A stretch of DNA of 64,000 bases from Cyanobacteriota bacterium (GTDB lineage Bacteria > Acidobacteriota > Vicinamibacteria > Vicinamibacterales > UBA2999), in assembly GCA_019752015.1 (NCBI GenBank), contig JAIEMQ010000028.1, positions 1 to 64,000 of the forward strand, read 5' to 3'. Below the pieces are notes generated by a model. That model had not been told where the DNA came from and searched no databases. It saw only the letters and a program-made list of their open reading frames with translations. Every line of letters begins with the position of its first letter. Position 1 is the stretch's first letter. Both the position numbers and the translations under genes were made by a program. Of the stretch, positions 42,989-54,202 are shown in pieces.

Positions 42989-44149
42989 TTACAGGGCGCT
43001 GAGCGCCTGCTCGAGATCGGCCTGCAAATCCTCGACGTCCTCGATGCCGACCGAGATTCTGATCAGCCCGTCGCTGATGCCGAGCATGTCGCGCCGCTCT
43101 TTTGGCACCGAGGCGTGCGTCATGATCGCCGGATGCGAGATCAGCGTCTCGACGCCGCCCAGACTTTCGGCAAGCGCCATCAGGCGCAGGCGCTCGAGCA
43201 CGTGCTTCGCATTGTCGAGCGAGCCCACATCAAAGGAGATCAACCCGCCGAAGCCGCGCATCTGCTTCCTCGCCAGGTTGTGATGCGGATGCGACTTCAG
43301 TCCCGGATAGATCGTCCGCTTCACCTTGGGATGATCCGCAAGATACTCCGCGATGATCTGCGCATTCTCGTTGGTGCGCTCCATGCGGATCGTCAGCGTT
43401 TTCGTGCCGCGCAGGATCAGCCACGAATCCATCGGTCCAAGGATGGCCCCCGCGGCGTTCTGGACGAACTTCAGCCACTCCACGTCGTCCTGGTGCTTGA
43501 CGATCACAATGCCGCCGACGCAGTCGCTGTGCCCGTTGAGGAACTTCGTCGTGCTGTGCATGACGATGTCGGCGCCAAGCGTGAGGGGACGCTGGATGTA
43601 GGGGCTGGCGAACGTGTTGTCGACGATCACCTTGACGTTCTTCCTGTGCGCGATCGAGCTGGCGCACTGGATGTCGGTGATGTGCAGCATCGGGTTGGTC
43701 GGCGTCTCGATGAACAGGTACCTGGTGTTCGCCTTCAACGCCGGCTCGATCAGCTCCGGCTTCGAGGTATCGACATAGGAAAAGTCGATCCCGAACTTGC
43801 GGCGCACGCGCTCGAACAGCCGGAACGTGCCGCCGTAGGTGTTGTCGCTGACCAGCACGTGATCGCCGGACTCGAGACGCGTCAACAGCGTGTCGATCGC
43901 CGCCATGCCCGACGCGAACGCGAACGCCGCCGTGCCCGCTTCGATCGCCGCCACGTTGCGCTCGAGCGCCATGCGCGTCGGGTTCTGGGTGCGGCCGTAT
44001 TCGAAGCCGGCGTGCGGCTGGCCGAGGCCGTCCTGGACGTACGTCGAGGTCTGATAGATCGGCGTGATGATCGCGCCGGTCGCGGCATCGGGTTCCTGTC
44101 CGGCGTGAATGCAAATCGTGGAGAAGCGCGCGTCGTCTTTGAGTTTCAT
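42989..44149 (-). CDS. Cystathionine gamma-synthase/lyase-type PLP enzyme
   Basis: A 386-residue Cys/Met-metabolism PLP enzyme: STICIHAGQEPDAATGAIITPIYQTSTY, YGRTQNPTRMALERNVAAIE, FASGMAAIDTLL, YLFIETPTNPML, VIVDNTFASPY and the PLP lysine in HSTTKFLNGHSDCVGG. The full-length enzyme would act in transsulfuration in the cytoplasm. Synthase, gamma-lyase and O-acetylhomoserine forms cannot be separated by eye; MetB is the best guess. It starts 35 bases from the divergent SpoIIE gene. Confidence 0.9.
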   Translation of the reverse strand: MKLKDDARFSTICIHAGQEPDAATGAIITPIYQTSTYVQDGLGQPHAGFEYGRTQNPTRMALERNVAAIEAGTAAFAFASGMAAIDTLLTRLESGDHVLVSDNTYGGTFRLFERVRRKFGIDFSYVDTSKPELIEPALKANTRYLFIETPTNPMLHITDIQCASSIAHRKNVKVIVDNTFASPYIQRPLTLGADIVMHSTTKFLNGHSDCVGGIVIVKHQDDVEWLKFVQNAAGAILGPMDSWLILRGTKTLTIRMERTNENAQIIAEYLADHPKVKRTIYPGLKSHPHHNLARKQMRGFGGLISFDVGSLDNAKHVLERLRLMALAESLGGVETLISHPAIMTHASVPKERRDMLGISDGLIRISVGIEDVEDLQADLEQALSAL

Positions 44150-44184
44150 AGGGCCGTTGAAAAGGATACTCTGGTAGGCGCCCG

Positions 44185-46383
44185 ATGAGCGATCGAGATC
44201 GTCCCGTTGCGCTGCTGCCCGGTGACATGCCGTCGCGGTGGAGCGTCTGGCGGTCGTGGTTGCTGCGCACGTTTCCCGGACGCGCGTTGGTGCTCGGCGG
44301 CGTCATCAAGGCGATCACGTGGCCGCTCGGCGCCGTCATTGTCCTCCCCAACGCCCTTGAGGCGATCGACATGGTCGGCAGCCTGGCGCTGCTGTTCGCC
44401 GCCGCCTATGGGCTGACGCGTTTCGCGGTGTGGAGCAAGCGGCGCCTGCTGTGGCGCGTCCGCCGCAAGTTGATCCTGTCGTACGTCTTCGTCGGCGTGG
44501 TGCCGGCGCTGCTGGTCATCACGTTCTTCCTGCTCGCCGGATTAATCCTGGCGTTCAACGTCAGCTCGTACCTCGTGCAGTCGCGGGTCCGCAACCTCAC
44601 CGATCAAGCCCGCTTCCTCGCGCAGACCGTGCAGATCGAGCTGCAGCGCGCCGCCACTCCCGAGGCCGTCGCTGAAATTCTCGAGCGCCGCGTCTCGAGC
44701 ATGGAATCTCGATATCCGTTTCTCTCGTTGAGCGTCGTTCCGGTTGCGAACGTGACGTGCAAGGTCGAACCGTCCCAGGCCGCGCGCGTATCGCGAACGG
44801 TGGCGTCGGGCCTGCCGATCACGGCAGGCGGCTGGGGCCACCTCGACGCGCCGGTTACGTTGCCGAAATGGATTGGCTGCGATGGTTTCAGCGGCCTGAT
44901 CGCCTACAACGCGCCGTCGAAGACCGAACCGGGCGAGGCGCAGGATCAGACCCGCCTCGTGATTCGCGCGGTCGCGATGCCTGAAGTGCCGGCCCCTGCC
45001 TGGGCGGTCATCCTCGACATCCCGATCTCCACCGCGGTCGAGAAGCGCATCCAGGAGGAAACCGGCATCCGGATGGACGAAATCAGCGCCTTTCTCGCGC
45101 CCGGCGTGCAGCCGATCGTCGGGAAGGCCCTCGAGGATCGGCCGGTTGTCGAAGATAACGGCCCGTTGCTGTCGATCCAGCAGGCACGCTGGGTCGTGTT
45201 CCTCGATCACGTCGACTGGCCCACCGGCGAACGGGAAAGCGCGTCGATCAAGATCTTCATCAACGCCCTGGGGATTTACGATCGCATCTCGGTCGTCTCG
45301 CCGCTGGGCTTCGGCGAAATGAATTTCGGACAGGCGCTGCTCTTCGTTTTGGCCGTCGTCGGCGTGTTGTTCCTCACGATCCAGTTCGTGGCGCTCGTGA
45401 TTGGGTTCGTCCTGGCGCGGCAGATCACCGGCGCGGTGCACGATCTCTTCACCGGCACGCAGCACGCGCGAGCCGGCGACTTCGCGCACCAGATTCCCGT
45501 GCGCGCGCGCGATCAGCTGGGCGAGCTCGCCGAATCCTTCAACCTGATGACCGGCGAGGTGACGACGCTGCTCGGCGAGATGGCGGAGAAGGGCCGCCTC
45601 GAGCAGGAGATGTTCGCGGCGCGCGAGATCCAGCAGAAGCTGCTGCCGACCGGGCCGCTGCGCGTGACGGGCCTGGCCGTCACGGCGTTCTGCGAACCCG
45701 CGCGCGAAGTGGCAGGGGACTACTACGACTTCTTGCCGATCACGGACTCGATGCTGGGCATGCTGATCGCCGACGTCGCGGGCAAAGGCCTCGCCGCCGG
45801 CCTCTACATGGCGCAGCTCAAGGTGATCGTGCAGTCGTTGTCGCGCCTCCATCACGAGCCGAAGGAATTCCTGTCGGCCGTGAACAAGGTCGTGTCGGCG
45901 AACCTCGACGGCAAGAGCTTCATCACCATGACCTACGGCGTCATCGACGTGGAGCGCCGCGAAATGACGTTCGCGCGCGCCGGCCACTGCCCGCTGATTC
46001 ACGTACCGGCCAACCAGCCGGCCGGCATGCGCAAGGCGCGCATGCTGGTGCCCGACGGCCTGGTGGTCGGCCTGCAGATCGACGACGGCACGATGTTCGA
46101 CTCGCTGCTGCAGGAGCAGACGATTTCGCTGGCGCCGGGCGACCTCGTGGTCTGGTTCACGGACGGCATTTCCGAAACGATGAACGAAGCGTTCGATTGC
46201 TTCGGCGAGCAGCGCCTCGCCCAGGTCGTCGAGCAGTACGCGCATCTGCCGTTCGACCAGCTGCGCTCGTACATCCTGGCTGAGCTGCGGGCGTTTGCCG
46301 GTGGCGCGGATCAGCACGACGATATGACAATGATCCTGATGAAGATCGACGCCGCCCCGGCCATCCCGGAGCCACCCGCGTGA
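44185..46383 (+). CDS. Membrane SpoIIE-type serine phosphatase with HAMP domain
   Basis: A 732-residue sensor phosphatase. Three to four membrane helices occur at about 28-130, an extracytoplasmic sensor region at about 135-380, a further helix at about 385-410, HAMP at about 410-462 (RQITGAVHDLFTGTQHARAGDFA, DQLGELAESFNLM), a coiled coil (MAEKGRLEQEMFAAREIQQKLLP) and a PP2C/SpoIIE domain at about 505-725 (AREVAGDYYDFLPI, GMLIADVAGKGLAAGLYMAQLK, VVWFTDGISE), with the metal aspartates visible. It likely dephosphorylates an anti-sigma-factor antagonist, though none is encoded here. The RNase III gene overlaps its stop. Confidence 0.9.
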   Translation: MSDRDRPVALLPGDMPSRWSVWRSWLLRTFPGRALVLGGVIKAITWPLGAVIVLPNALEAIDMVGSLALLFAAAYGLTRFAVWSKRRLLWRVRRKLILSYVFVGVVPALLVITFFLLAGLILAFNVSSYLVQSRVRNLTDQARFLAQTVQIELQRAATPEAVAEILERRVSSMESRYPFLSLSVVPVANVTCKVEPSQAARVSRTVASGLPITAGGWGHLDAPVTLPKWIGCDGFSGLIAYNAPSKTEPGEAQDQTRLVIRAVAMPEVPAPAWAVILDIPISTAVEKRIQEETGIRMDEISAFLAPGVQPIVGKALEDRPVVEDNGPLLSIQQARWVVFLDHVDWPTGERESASIKIFINALGIYDRISVVSPLGFGEMNFGQALLFVLAVVGVLFLTIQFVALVIGFVLARQITGAVHDLFTGTQHARAGDFAHQIPVRARDQLGELAESFNLMTGEVTTLLGEMAEKGRLEQEMFAAREIQQKLLPTGPLRVTGLAVTAFCEPAREVAGDYYDFLPITDSMLGMLIADVAGKGLAAGLYMAQLKVIVQSLSRLHHEPKEFLSAVNKVVSANLDGKSFITMTYGVIDVERREMTFARAGHCPLIHVPANQPAGMRKARMLVPDGLVVGLQIDDGTMFDSLLQEQTISLAPGDLVVWFTDGISETMNEAFDCFGEQRLAQVVEQYAHLPFDQLRSYILAELRAFAGGADQHDDMTMILMKIDAAPAIPEPPA

Positions 46384-47327
46384 CCGAGTCGGGCCTCACC
46401 GTGATTTTCCGGACGCAGTCCGATATCGAGGCCAACGTCGTCGAAGCGCTCCTCGACAGTCACGGGGTGCAGACGCTCAGGACGGCGGGGCCGACACCCG
46501 GACTGTTCCAGTTCAAGCTCAACCCGCTCGGCGAAACGTGCATCGCGGTGCGCGATGAAGACGCCGTCGACGCGGTGCGGATCATCGACAGCCATCGCGA
46601 GCAGGTCGGCGGCGGCATGGTCGTGCCGCTGCCGCAGGAGTTCGACGCGCTCGAGGCGCGCATCGGCTATCGCTTCAAGGATCGCGGGCTGCTCGAGCAC
46701 GCGCTGACGCACAAGTCGAAGGCGCACGAGGATCCAAGCGGCGGCGTCGCCGACAACGAGTCGCTGGAGTTTCTCGGCGACGCGGTGCTGGGCCTGGTGG
46801 TGGCGGAATCGCTGTTCCGATCGTTCCCGAGCTACAACGAAGGGCAGAAGTCGAAGATCAAGGCGAACCTCGTGTCGACCGCGTCACTGGCGGAAATGGC
46901 GGAGCAGCTCGGACTCGGCGAGCACATGATTCTCGGCCGCGGCGAAGAGAAGACCGGCGGCCGGCGCAAGCAGGCGCTATTGGCCGATACCTGCGAAGCG
47001 CTGATCGCGGCGATTTATCTCGATGGCGGCCTCGATCCGGCGCGCACGTTCCTGATGCGCGAGTTTTCGGCCGGCATCGACGCGGCGAAGAACCCGGAGT
47101 ACTTCGGGCGCGATCACAAGTCGCGGCTGCAGGAACGATTGCAGGCGCATGGCAAGCCGCTGCCGGTCTACCGCGTGTCGGGCGAAGTCGGCCCCGATCA
47201 TCGCAAGCTGTTCCACGTCGAGGTGTTCGTCGGCGACGATCTGATCGCGCAGGGCGTCGGCCGCACCAAGAAGGAAGCGGAACAGGAAGGCGCGAAGGCG
47301 GCCATGGACGCTCTCGAGCGAAGTTAA
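46380..47327 (+). CDS. rnc: Ribonuclease III with an N-terminal DUF2007 domain
   Basis: A 315-residue protein. Residues about 7-75 (VIFRTQSDIEANVVEALLDSHGVQTL, EDAVDAVRIIDSHRE) are DUF2007, a ferredoxin-like signal-type domain. From about 85 it is RNase III: FDALEARIGYRFKDRGLLEHALTH, the signature NESLEFLGDAVLG with the catalytic Glu/Asp, YNEGQKSKIKANLVST, then LADTCEALIAAIYLDGG with the second acidic pair, and a dsRNA-binding domain (KSRLQERLQAHGK to KEAEQEGAKAAMDAL). The GTG start overlaps the SpoIIE stop by four bases. The added domain makes it about 80 residues longer than common RNase III. Confidence 0.92.
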   Translation: MTESGLTVIFRTQSDIEANVVEALLDSHGVQTLRTAGPTPGLFQFKLNPLGETCIAVRDEDAVDAVRIIDSHREQVGGGMVVPLPQEFDALEARIGYRFKDRGLLEHALTHKSKAHEDPSGGVADNESLEFLGDAVLGLVVAESLFRSFPSYNEGQKSKIKANLVSTASLAEMAEQLGLGEHMILGRGEEKTGGRRKQALLADTCEALIAAIYLDGGLDPARTFLMREFSAGIDAAKNPEYFGRDHKSRLQERLQAHGKPLPVYRVSGEVGPDHRKLFHVEVFVGDDLIAQGVGRTKKEAEQEGAKAAMDALERS

Positions 47328-47352
47328 AAATTCAAAATTAAAAGTTTAAAGT

Positions 47353-47625
47353 ATGTGCAAGAACATCCGGCCACTCTTCAATTTCGATCCGCCGGCGAGC
47401 GACGAGGAAGTGCGCGCCGCGTCGGTGCAATTCGTCCGCAAGATCAGCGGCTTCACCGCGCCATCGAAGGCCAACCAGGACGCGTTCAACCGCGCGATCG
47501 ACGAGATCGCCAACGTGGCCCGCAAACTGGTGGATGAACTGGAGACGAACGCCCCGAAGAAAAATCGCGAGGAAGAGGCGGCGAAAGCGAAGGCCCGCGC
47601 TGCTGAACGCTATGCGCGGGCCTGA
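47353..47625 (+). CDS. DUF2277 family protein
   Basis: A 90-residue soluble protein: MCKNIRPLFNFDPPASDEEVRAASVQFVRKISGF, then PSKANQDAFNRAIDEIANVARKL and a charged C-terminal helix (REEEAAKAKARAAERYA). This is the full DUF2277 pattern, present in many bacteria with no known function. It lies 25 bases after rnc, across an AT-rich spacer (AAATTCAAAATTAAAAG). Confidence 0.88.
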   Translation: MCKNIRPLFNFDPPASDEEVRAASVQFVRKISGFTAPSKANQDAFNRAIDEIANVARKLVDELETNAPKKNREEEAAKAKARAAERYARA

Positions 47626-47626
47626 T

Positions 47627-47675
47627 GCCGGGAGCCGGGAGCCGGGAGCCGGGAGCCGGGAGCCGGGAGCCGGGA
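47627..47675. repeat. Seven-copy GCCGGGA heptamer array
   Basis: Seven perfect GCCGGGA copies begin two bases after the DUF2277 stop and end six bases before the convergent ATPase stop. The array is the whole gap between two gene ends. Confidence 0.9.
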
Positions 47676-47680
47676 ACCGG

Positions 47681-48825
47681 TTAGTCGATCTCGATTAAGC
47701 CGGATTCTTTTCGAACACTGCCTGCCCCCGCGCCCGCCATTTCCAGTACGGGTTCCGTCTGTGGCAGCCGCGCCATCGCGTAGATCTGCACTTCACGCGC
47801 GACTTCGTCCACCGACGGCGGCACCGGGCGGCAATGCAGCCGCACCCACAAGCGCGTCAGCGGATCCGCGAAGCTGTAGCGCTTCTGCCGCGACACGATC
47901 AGATCGACGTCCTCGAGCCACGACAAATAGTCCTTGGTGGATCCCGGCGTGCGGTGCAGGCGCTGCGCCACTTCGGTCAGCGTCAGCGGTTCTTCTTCGG
48001 CGAGGATCTCGAGGATCGCCTTGAGCGCGCCGTAGCCGCGCGCCTTGTGCAGGCGCAGCTCGTAGCGATGCGAGCACCAGCTGGCGAGCGCGCCCTCGCC
48101 GGTGAGCAACGCCGTCAGCGCGCTGATCGGATCGCCGCCGCGGCCGCTGATCGATCCGGTCGCGTCGCCGAGCGCGCGCACGTAGGCGGCGCGGCCGTCG
48201 GCCAGCGCCTGGATGGTGCGGCCGAGGAACTCGCGCTCGTCGGCGGCGGTGTCGCCCATCGGCGGCAGCATCGCGGTGACTTCGCCGGCGTTCAGCTGCG
48301 GCAGGTGAATCACCTCGAAGCGCGCGTGCCCATCGCGCAGCAGGCGCAGCGCGCGCGACACGTAACGGCTGGTCAACACGAATCGATTGCCGCTGTCCGC
48401 CATCGCGTGCAGCAGCTCGCGCAGCACGTGCCGCAGGCCCGGGAAACTCTCGAAGGTGCGCAGCTCGAGCACTTCATCGAACAGGAACGTCGCGGGCGCG
48501 TCGCTCGACGCGCGCGAGCGGCCGAGCAAGGCGAGCGTCTTGTCGAACGCGCCGCGCGCCGAGGTGGCGGCGTCCTGCGCCGAGGCGTGCTGGCCGTTCA
48601 TCGTGAACGGCGATGCCGCCGCGATCGCATGATGGAACCGCTCGGGCGTGCTGGCGGCGCGCTCGACATCGATGTACTGGCATTGATCGCGTCCCATCCG
48701 GTCCGCCAACGCGTGCAGCAGCGTGGTGCGGCCGCTGCCGCAGCCGCCGATCACGACGGGGATGCGCGCCGGCGTTGCCTCGAGGGCAGCCAGCACGCGG
48801 CGTTCGAGGCCGGCGTGGGGAGCCA

Positions 48826-48829
<4 letters not shown>
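47681..48829 (-). CDS. AAA-type ATPase with winged-helix domain and an altered P-loop
   Basis: A 382-residue protein starting at ATG 48829 (AGGAGACGAG lies upstream), overlapping the hutU stop by four bases. [16 protein letters not shown] is a P-loop with Arg where lysine is expected (GxxxxGRT). [14 protein letters not shown] is a plausible Walker [15 protein letters not shown] a sensor strand. About residues 270-340 ([45 protein letters not shown]) form a winged helix like those of STAND/ORC-type ATPases. Role unknown; its place after hutH-hutU suggests a link with histidine use or mere cotranscription. Arg may weaken ATP hydrolysis. Confidence 0.7.
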
Positions 48830-50493
<1,664 letters not shown>

Positions 50494-50533
50494 CTGCAGT
50501 GCGACTGATCCGAGGGGCGGATGCGAAGATAAG

Positions 50534-50562
50534 AAACTAAGCAGTGGTGCTTCGCTTGTCAA
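50534..50562 (-). promoter_or_regulatory. Sigma-70-type promoter for hutU
   Basis: On the minus strand TTGACA (50562-50557) is followed after 17 bases by TAGTTT (50539-50534), about 40 bases upstream of the hutU ATG. An A/T-rich run (50575-50592) lies just before it and may act as an UP element. Confidence 0.55.
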
Positions 50563-50592
50563 ACTGAAAGTACAAAATATTTTTTTTTAAAA

Positions 50593-52140
50593 TCAGTTGA
50601 CAATAATCCCGGTCGCGTACTCAAGTTTGCCGGCGCGAATCATTTCAGCGATCGCGTCGAGATCCGGAGCCGGCGAGCGGTCGTCAACAAGTTTGTTGAC
50701 TCGCTCACGTACAGTTTTGTGCGCGCGCATCAACGGCGGCGAGCTTTCGAGCGGCGCGCGCAAGTCGATCGCCTGGCAGGCGCATAAAATTTCCACCGCA
50801 ATCACGTTGATCGCCAGCTGCAAGGCACGTTCCGCCTTCAAAGCGGCGTGCATGCTCATGCTGACGTGATCTTCCTTGTTGGCCGACGTCGGAATCGTGT
50901 CGACGGATGCAGGATGAGACAGTGTCTTAATCTCGGACGTCAGCGCCGCGGCCGTGACCTGCGCGATCATCAGGCCCGACTGCAGTCCGCCATGCTGGGT
51001 TAGGAACGCGGGCAGTCCGCTGAGCGCCGGATTCACCAAACGCTCCGATCTTCGCTCGCTGATCGTCGCCAGTTGCGCTACGGCCAGTACCAGCAGATCC
51101 GCGGCCAGCGCCAAAGGCGCGCCGTGGAAGTTGCCGCCCGACACGATTTCTCCTGCGCCCGCGGCGCCGGCAAACACCATCGGGTTATCCGTCGCGGCGT
51201 TCATCTCAATCGTCACGATGTGACGAATCCAGCTGAGCGCTTCACGCGCCGCGCCGTGTACCTGCGGCGCGCACCGCATCGAATAGGCGTCCTGCACGCG
51301 GCCGCAGTTGACGTGCGCGGCGTTGATGCCGCTGCCATCGAGCAGCCGCAGCAGGTTGTCGGCCGACGCGCCCTGGCCCGCGAATGGACGCGGCTCGTGG
51401 ATGCGTTGTTCGAACGGATGCATCGAGCCCATCAGCGCGTCGATCGACAACGCGGCGCTGATGTCGGCGGCGCGGCTCAGTCGCTCCGCGTCGGCGAGGG
51501 CCAGCGCCAGGACCGCGGTGGATACCTGCGTGCCGTTGATCAGTGCGAGACCTTCCTTCGGCCCGAGAGTGATAGGTGAGAGACCGGCTTTGCGCAGCGC
51601 GTCCGCACCGGGAAGCCTTCCCGATCCCTGATCCCCGATCCCTGATCCCTGATCGAGCGTGCTGCCTTCACCGACGAGCACCAGCGCGAGGTGGGCAAGC
51701 GGCGCGAGATCGCCGCTGGCGCCGACCGAGCCGCGGCTCGGCACGCGCGGATGCACGCCGCGGTTGAGCAGCGCGAGCAGCGCTTCGAGCGTCTCGACGC
51801 GAATGCCGGAAAAGCCTTTCGCGAGCACGTTGGCGCGCAGCGCCATCGCGGCGCGAACGGTCCGCACGGGCAGCGGCGTGTCGACGCCCGCCGCGTGACT
51901 GCGCAGCAGGTTCAACTGCAGCGCCGCGAGATCGTGCTTGTCGATGCGCGTCTCGGCGAAGTTGCCGAAGCCGGTGTTGACGCCGTAGACCGCTTCGTCG
52001 CCGGCCGCCTTCGCGTCGACGACGGCGCGTGACGCGGCGACGCGCCGGCGCGCATCGGGCGCGAGTCCGACTTCGGCGCGATCGTCGGCGATGGCGAGTA
52101 AGTCAGCGAGGGTGAGATCAGATCCGCTTAATAGAAGCAT
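50593..52140 (-). CDS. hutH: Histidine ammonia-lyase
   Basis: A 515-residue enzyme of the aromatic amino-acid lyase family, making urocanate from histidine. VYGVNTGFGNFAETRI, the MIO-forming Ala-Ser-Gly in GSVGASGDLAPLAHLALVL, NGTQVSTAVLALALADA, DAYSMRCAPQVHGA, NPMVFAG and TIPTSANKEDHVSMS are all present. The ATG at 52140 is preferred over one 17 codons earlier because conserved sequence begins there. Between VGEGST and RLPGADALRKAGL a stretch of about 14 residues (LDQGSGIGDQGSG) replaces the six to seven usual; it is coded by a heptamer repeat array at 51621-51655. Divergent from purA. Confidence 0.95.
   Translation of the reverse strand: MLLLSGSDLTLADLLAIADDRAEVGLAPDARRRVAASRAVVDAKAAGDEAVYGVNTGFGNFAETRIDKHDLAALQLNLLRSHAAGVDTPLPVRTVRAAMALRANVLAKGFSGIRVETLEALLALLNRGVHPRVPSRGSVGASGDLAPLAHLALVLVGEGSTLDQGSGIGDQGSGRLPGADALRKAGLSPITLGPKEGLALINGTQVSTAVLALALADAERLSRAADISAALSIDALMGSMHPFEQRIHEPRPFAGQGASADNLLRLLDGSGINAAHVNCGRVQDAYSMRCAPQVHGAAREALSWIRHIVTIEMNAATDNPMVFAGAAGAGEIVSGGNFHGAPLALAADLLVLAVAQLATISERRSERLVNPALSGLPAFLTQHGGLQSGLMIAQVTAAALTSEIKTLSHPASVDTIPTSANKEDHVSMSMHAALKAERALQLAINVIAVEILCACQAIDLRAPLESSPPLMRAHKTVRERVNKLVDDRSPAPDLDAIAEMIRAGKLEYATGIIVN
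51621..51655. repeat. Five-copy heptamer array inside hutH
   Basis: CCGATCC, CTGATCC, CCGATCC, CTGATCC, CTGATCG run without a break inside the hutH coding region. The same two heptamers make up the array at 35784-35825. The result is a Gly/Ser/Asp/Gln-rich loop of about 12 residues. Confidence 0.85.
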
Positions 52141-52174
52141 TGGATTTGGTGAACGTTGGGATTCCCGTGAACCG

Positions 52175-52180
52175 TAGAAT
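52175..52180 (+). promoter_or_regulatory. TAGAAT -10-like element before purA
   Basis: TAGAAT lies 13 bases upstream of the purA ATG in the 53-base gap between the divergent hutH and purA starts; no strong Shine-Dalgarno follows. Confidence 0.4.
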
Positions 52181-52187
52181 ACAGTAG

Positions 52188-53486
<1,299 letters not shown>

Positions 53487-53493
53487 CCCGACT

Positions 53494-54168
53494 TTAGTGT
53501 TCGTCTTTCTTGTTCTTCTTCGAGAAGGCGTCGACGTTGGAGGCTTCCGCCGTGATGCCCCAGTCGATGCCGGCGCGATACCGCGTCGGCATGCCCTTCG
53601 GCATTTCAAACGCCGCCCAGGCAATCGCGCCCGCGCACTTCACGGCCGCCTTGCCGTCGCCCATGATGACGCGCACTTTCTGGTTCGGCTTGAGCACCGT
53701 CGGTGACACCACCTGCGCGCCGACCGTGGAGAGATCGAACAACGACGCCGGATTGCCGTCGACGGTGACCTCGACGCCGTCCTTGATCCGGATGCGCGGC
53801 GCGCGCCGCGTGCCCTTTTGATCCAGCGCCGGTTTCGGTTCGTCCTCGGCCACCGCGGTGGTCGCGCCGCCGTGCGAGCCGCGCTTGACCGCGACCCGGT
53901 TCTGCGCCGCGTTCTTCGCCATCACCCGCACTTCCACATCCTTCAGCGTGGCGTCGTCCTTGATGCGATTGATCAGCGCCTGGCCGCGCGACGAATCGGC
54001 GAATTCGTCCTGCATCGCGACCAGCGCGGGCTTGGCGCGAATGATGTGATCGAGCGCTTCGAGTGCTTCGCTCTCGGTAAAAGTCTGGATCTCGGCGGTG
54101 GGATCGAGGCGTTCTTGCAACCCGGGCAGCGAGTCGGCGGGTCCGATTAAGACAATCTGCGAGGGCAC
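53494..54168 (-). CDS. PilZ-domain protein with a receiver-like N-terminus
   Basis: A 224-residue protein from GTG 54168. Residues about 1-90 (SQIVLIGPADSLPGL, FTESEALEALDHIIRAKPALVAMQDEFADSSRGQALINRIKDD) have the alternating strand/helix pattern of a response-regulator receiver but the phospho-aspartate is not clearly placed. After a linker, residues about 120-215 form a PilZ domain (RRAPRIRIKDGVEVTVDG, SLFDLSTVGAQVVSP, RYRAGIDW), which often binds cyclic-di-GMP; the RxxxR motif is only partly matched (RRAPR). Charged tail. Divergent from an ABC exporter. Confidence 0.75.
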   Translation of the reverse strand: MPSQIVLIGPADSLPGLQERLDPTAEIQTFTESEALEALDHIIRAKPALVAMQDEFADSSRGQALINRIKDDATLKDVEVRVMAKNAAQNRVAVKRGSHGGATTAVAEDEPKPALDQKGTRRAPRIRIKDGVEVTVDGNPASLFDLSTVGAQVVSPTVLKPNQKVRVIMGDGKAAVKCAGAIAWAAFEMPKGMPTRYRAGIDWGITAEASNVDAFSKKNKKDEH

Positions 54169-54190
54169 AGAACGGCGAGTGTACCACGGG

Positions 54191-54196
54191 TACAAT
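54191..54196 (+). promoter_or_regulatory. TACAAT -10 element for the ABC exporter genes
   Basis: TACAAT is six bases from the GTG start at 54203, separated by CCCCCC. No ribosome site fits, so a leaderless transcript is likely. Confidence 0.5.
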
Positions 54197-54202
54197 CCCC
54201 CC

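Noticed and set aside
44542-46317. Long open frame (591 codons) antisense to the SpoIIE phosphatase
   Set aside because: His/Arg/Asp-rich shadow of a real gene in GC-rich DNA; no motif, and the plus strand has a complete phosphatase.
47627-47675. Heptamer array considered as a CRISPR array
   Set aside because: Seven-base units without spacers and no cas genes; simple tandem repeat.
54098-54202. Upstream extension of the ABC ATPase from ATG 54098
   Set aside because: It overlaps the divergent PilZ gene and is not conserved-like; the GTG at 54203 has a -10 element directly before it.
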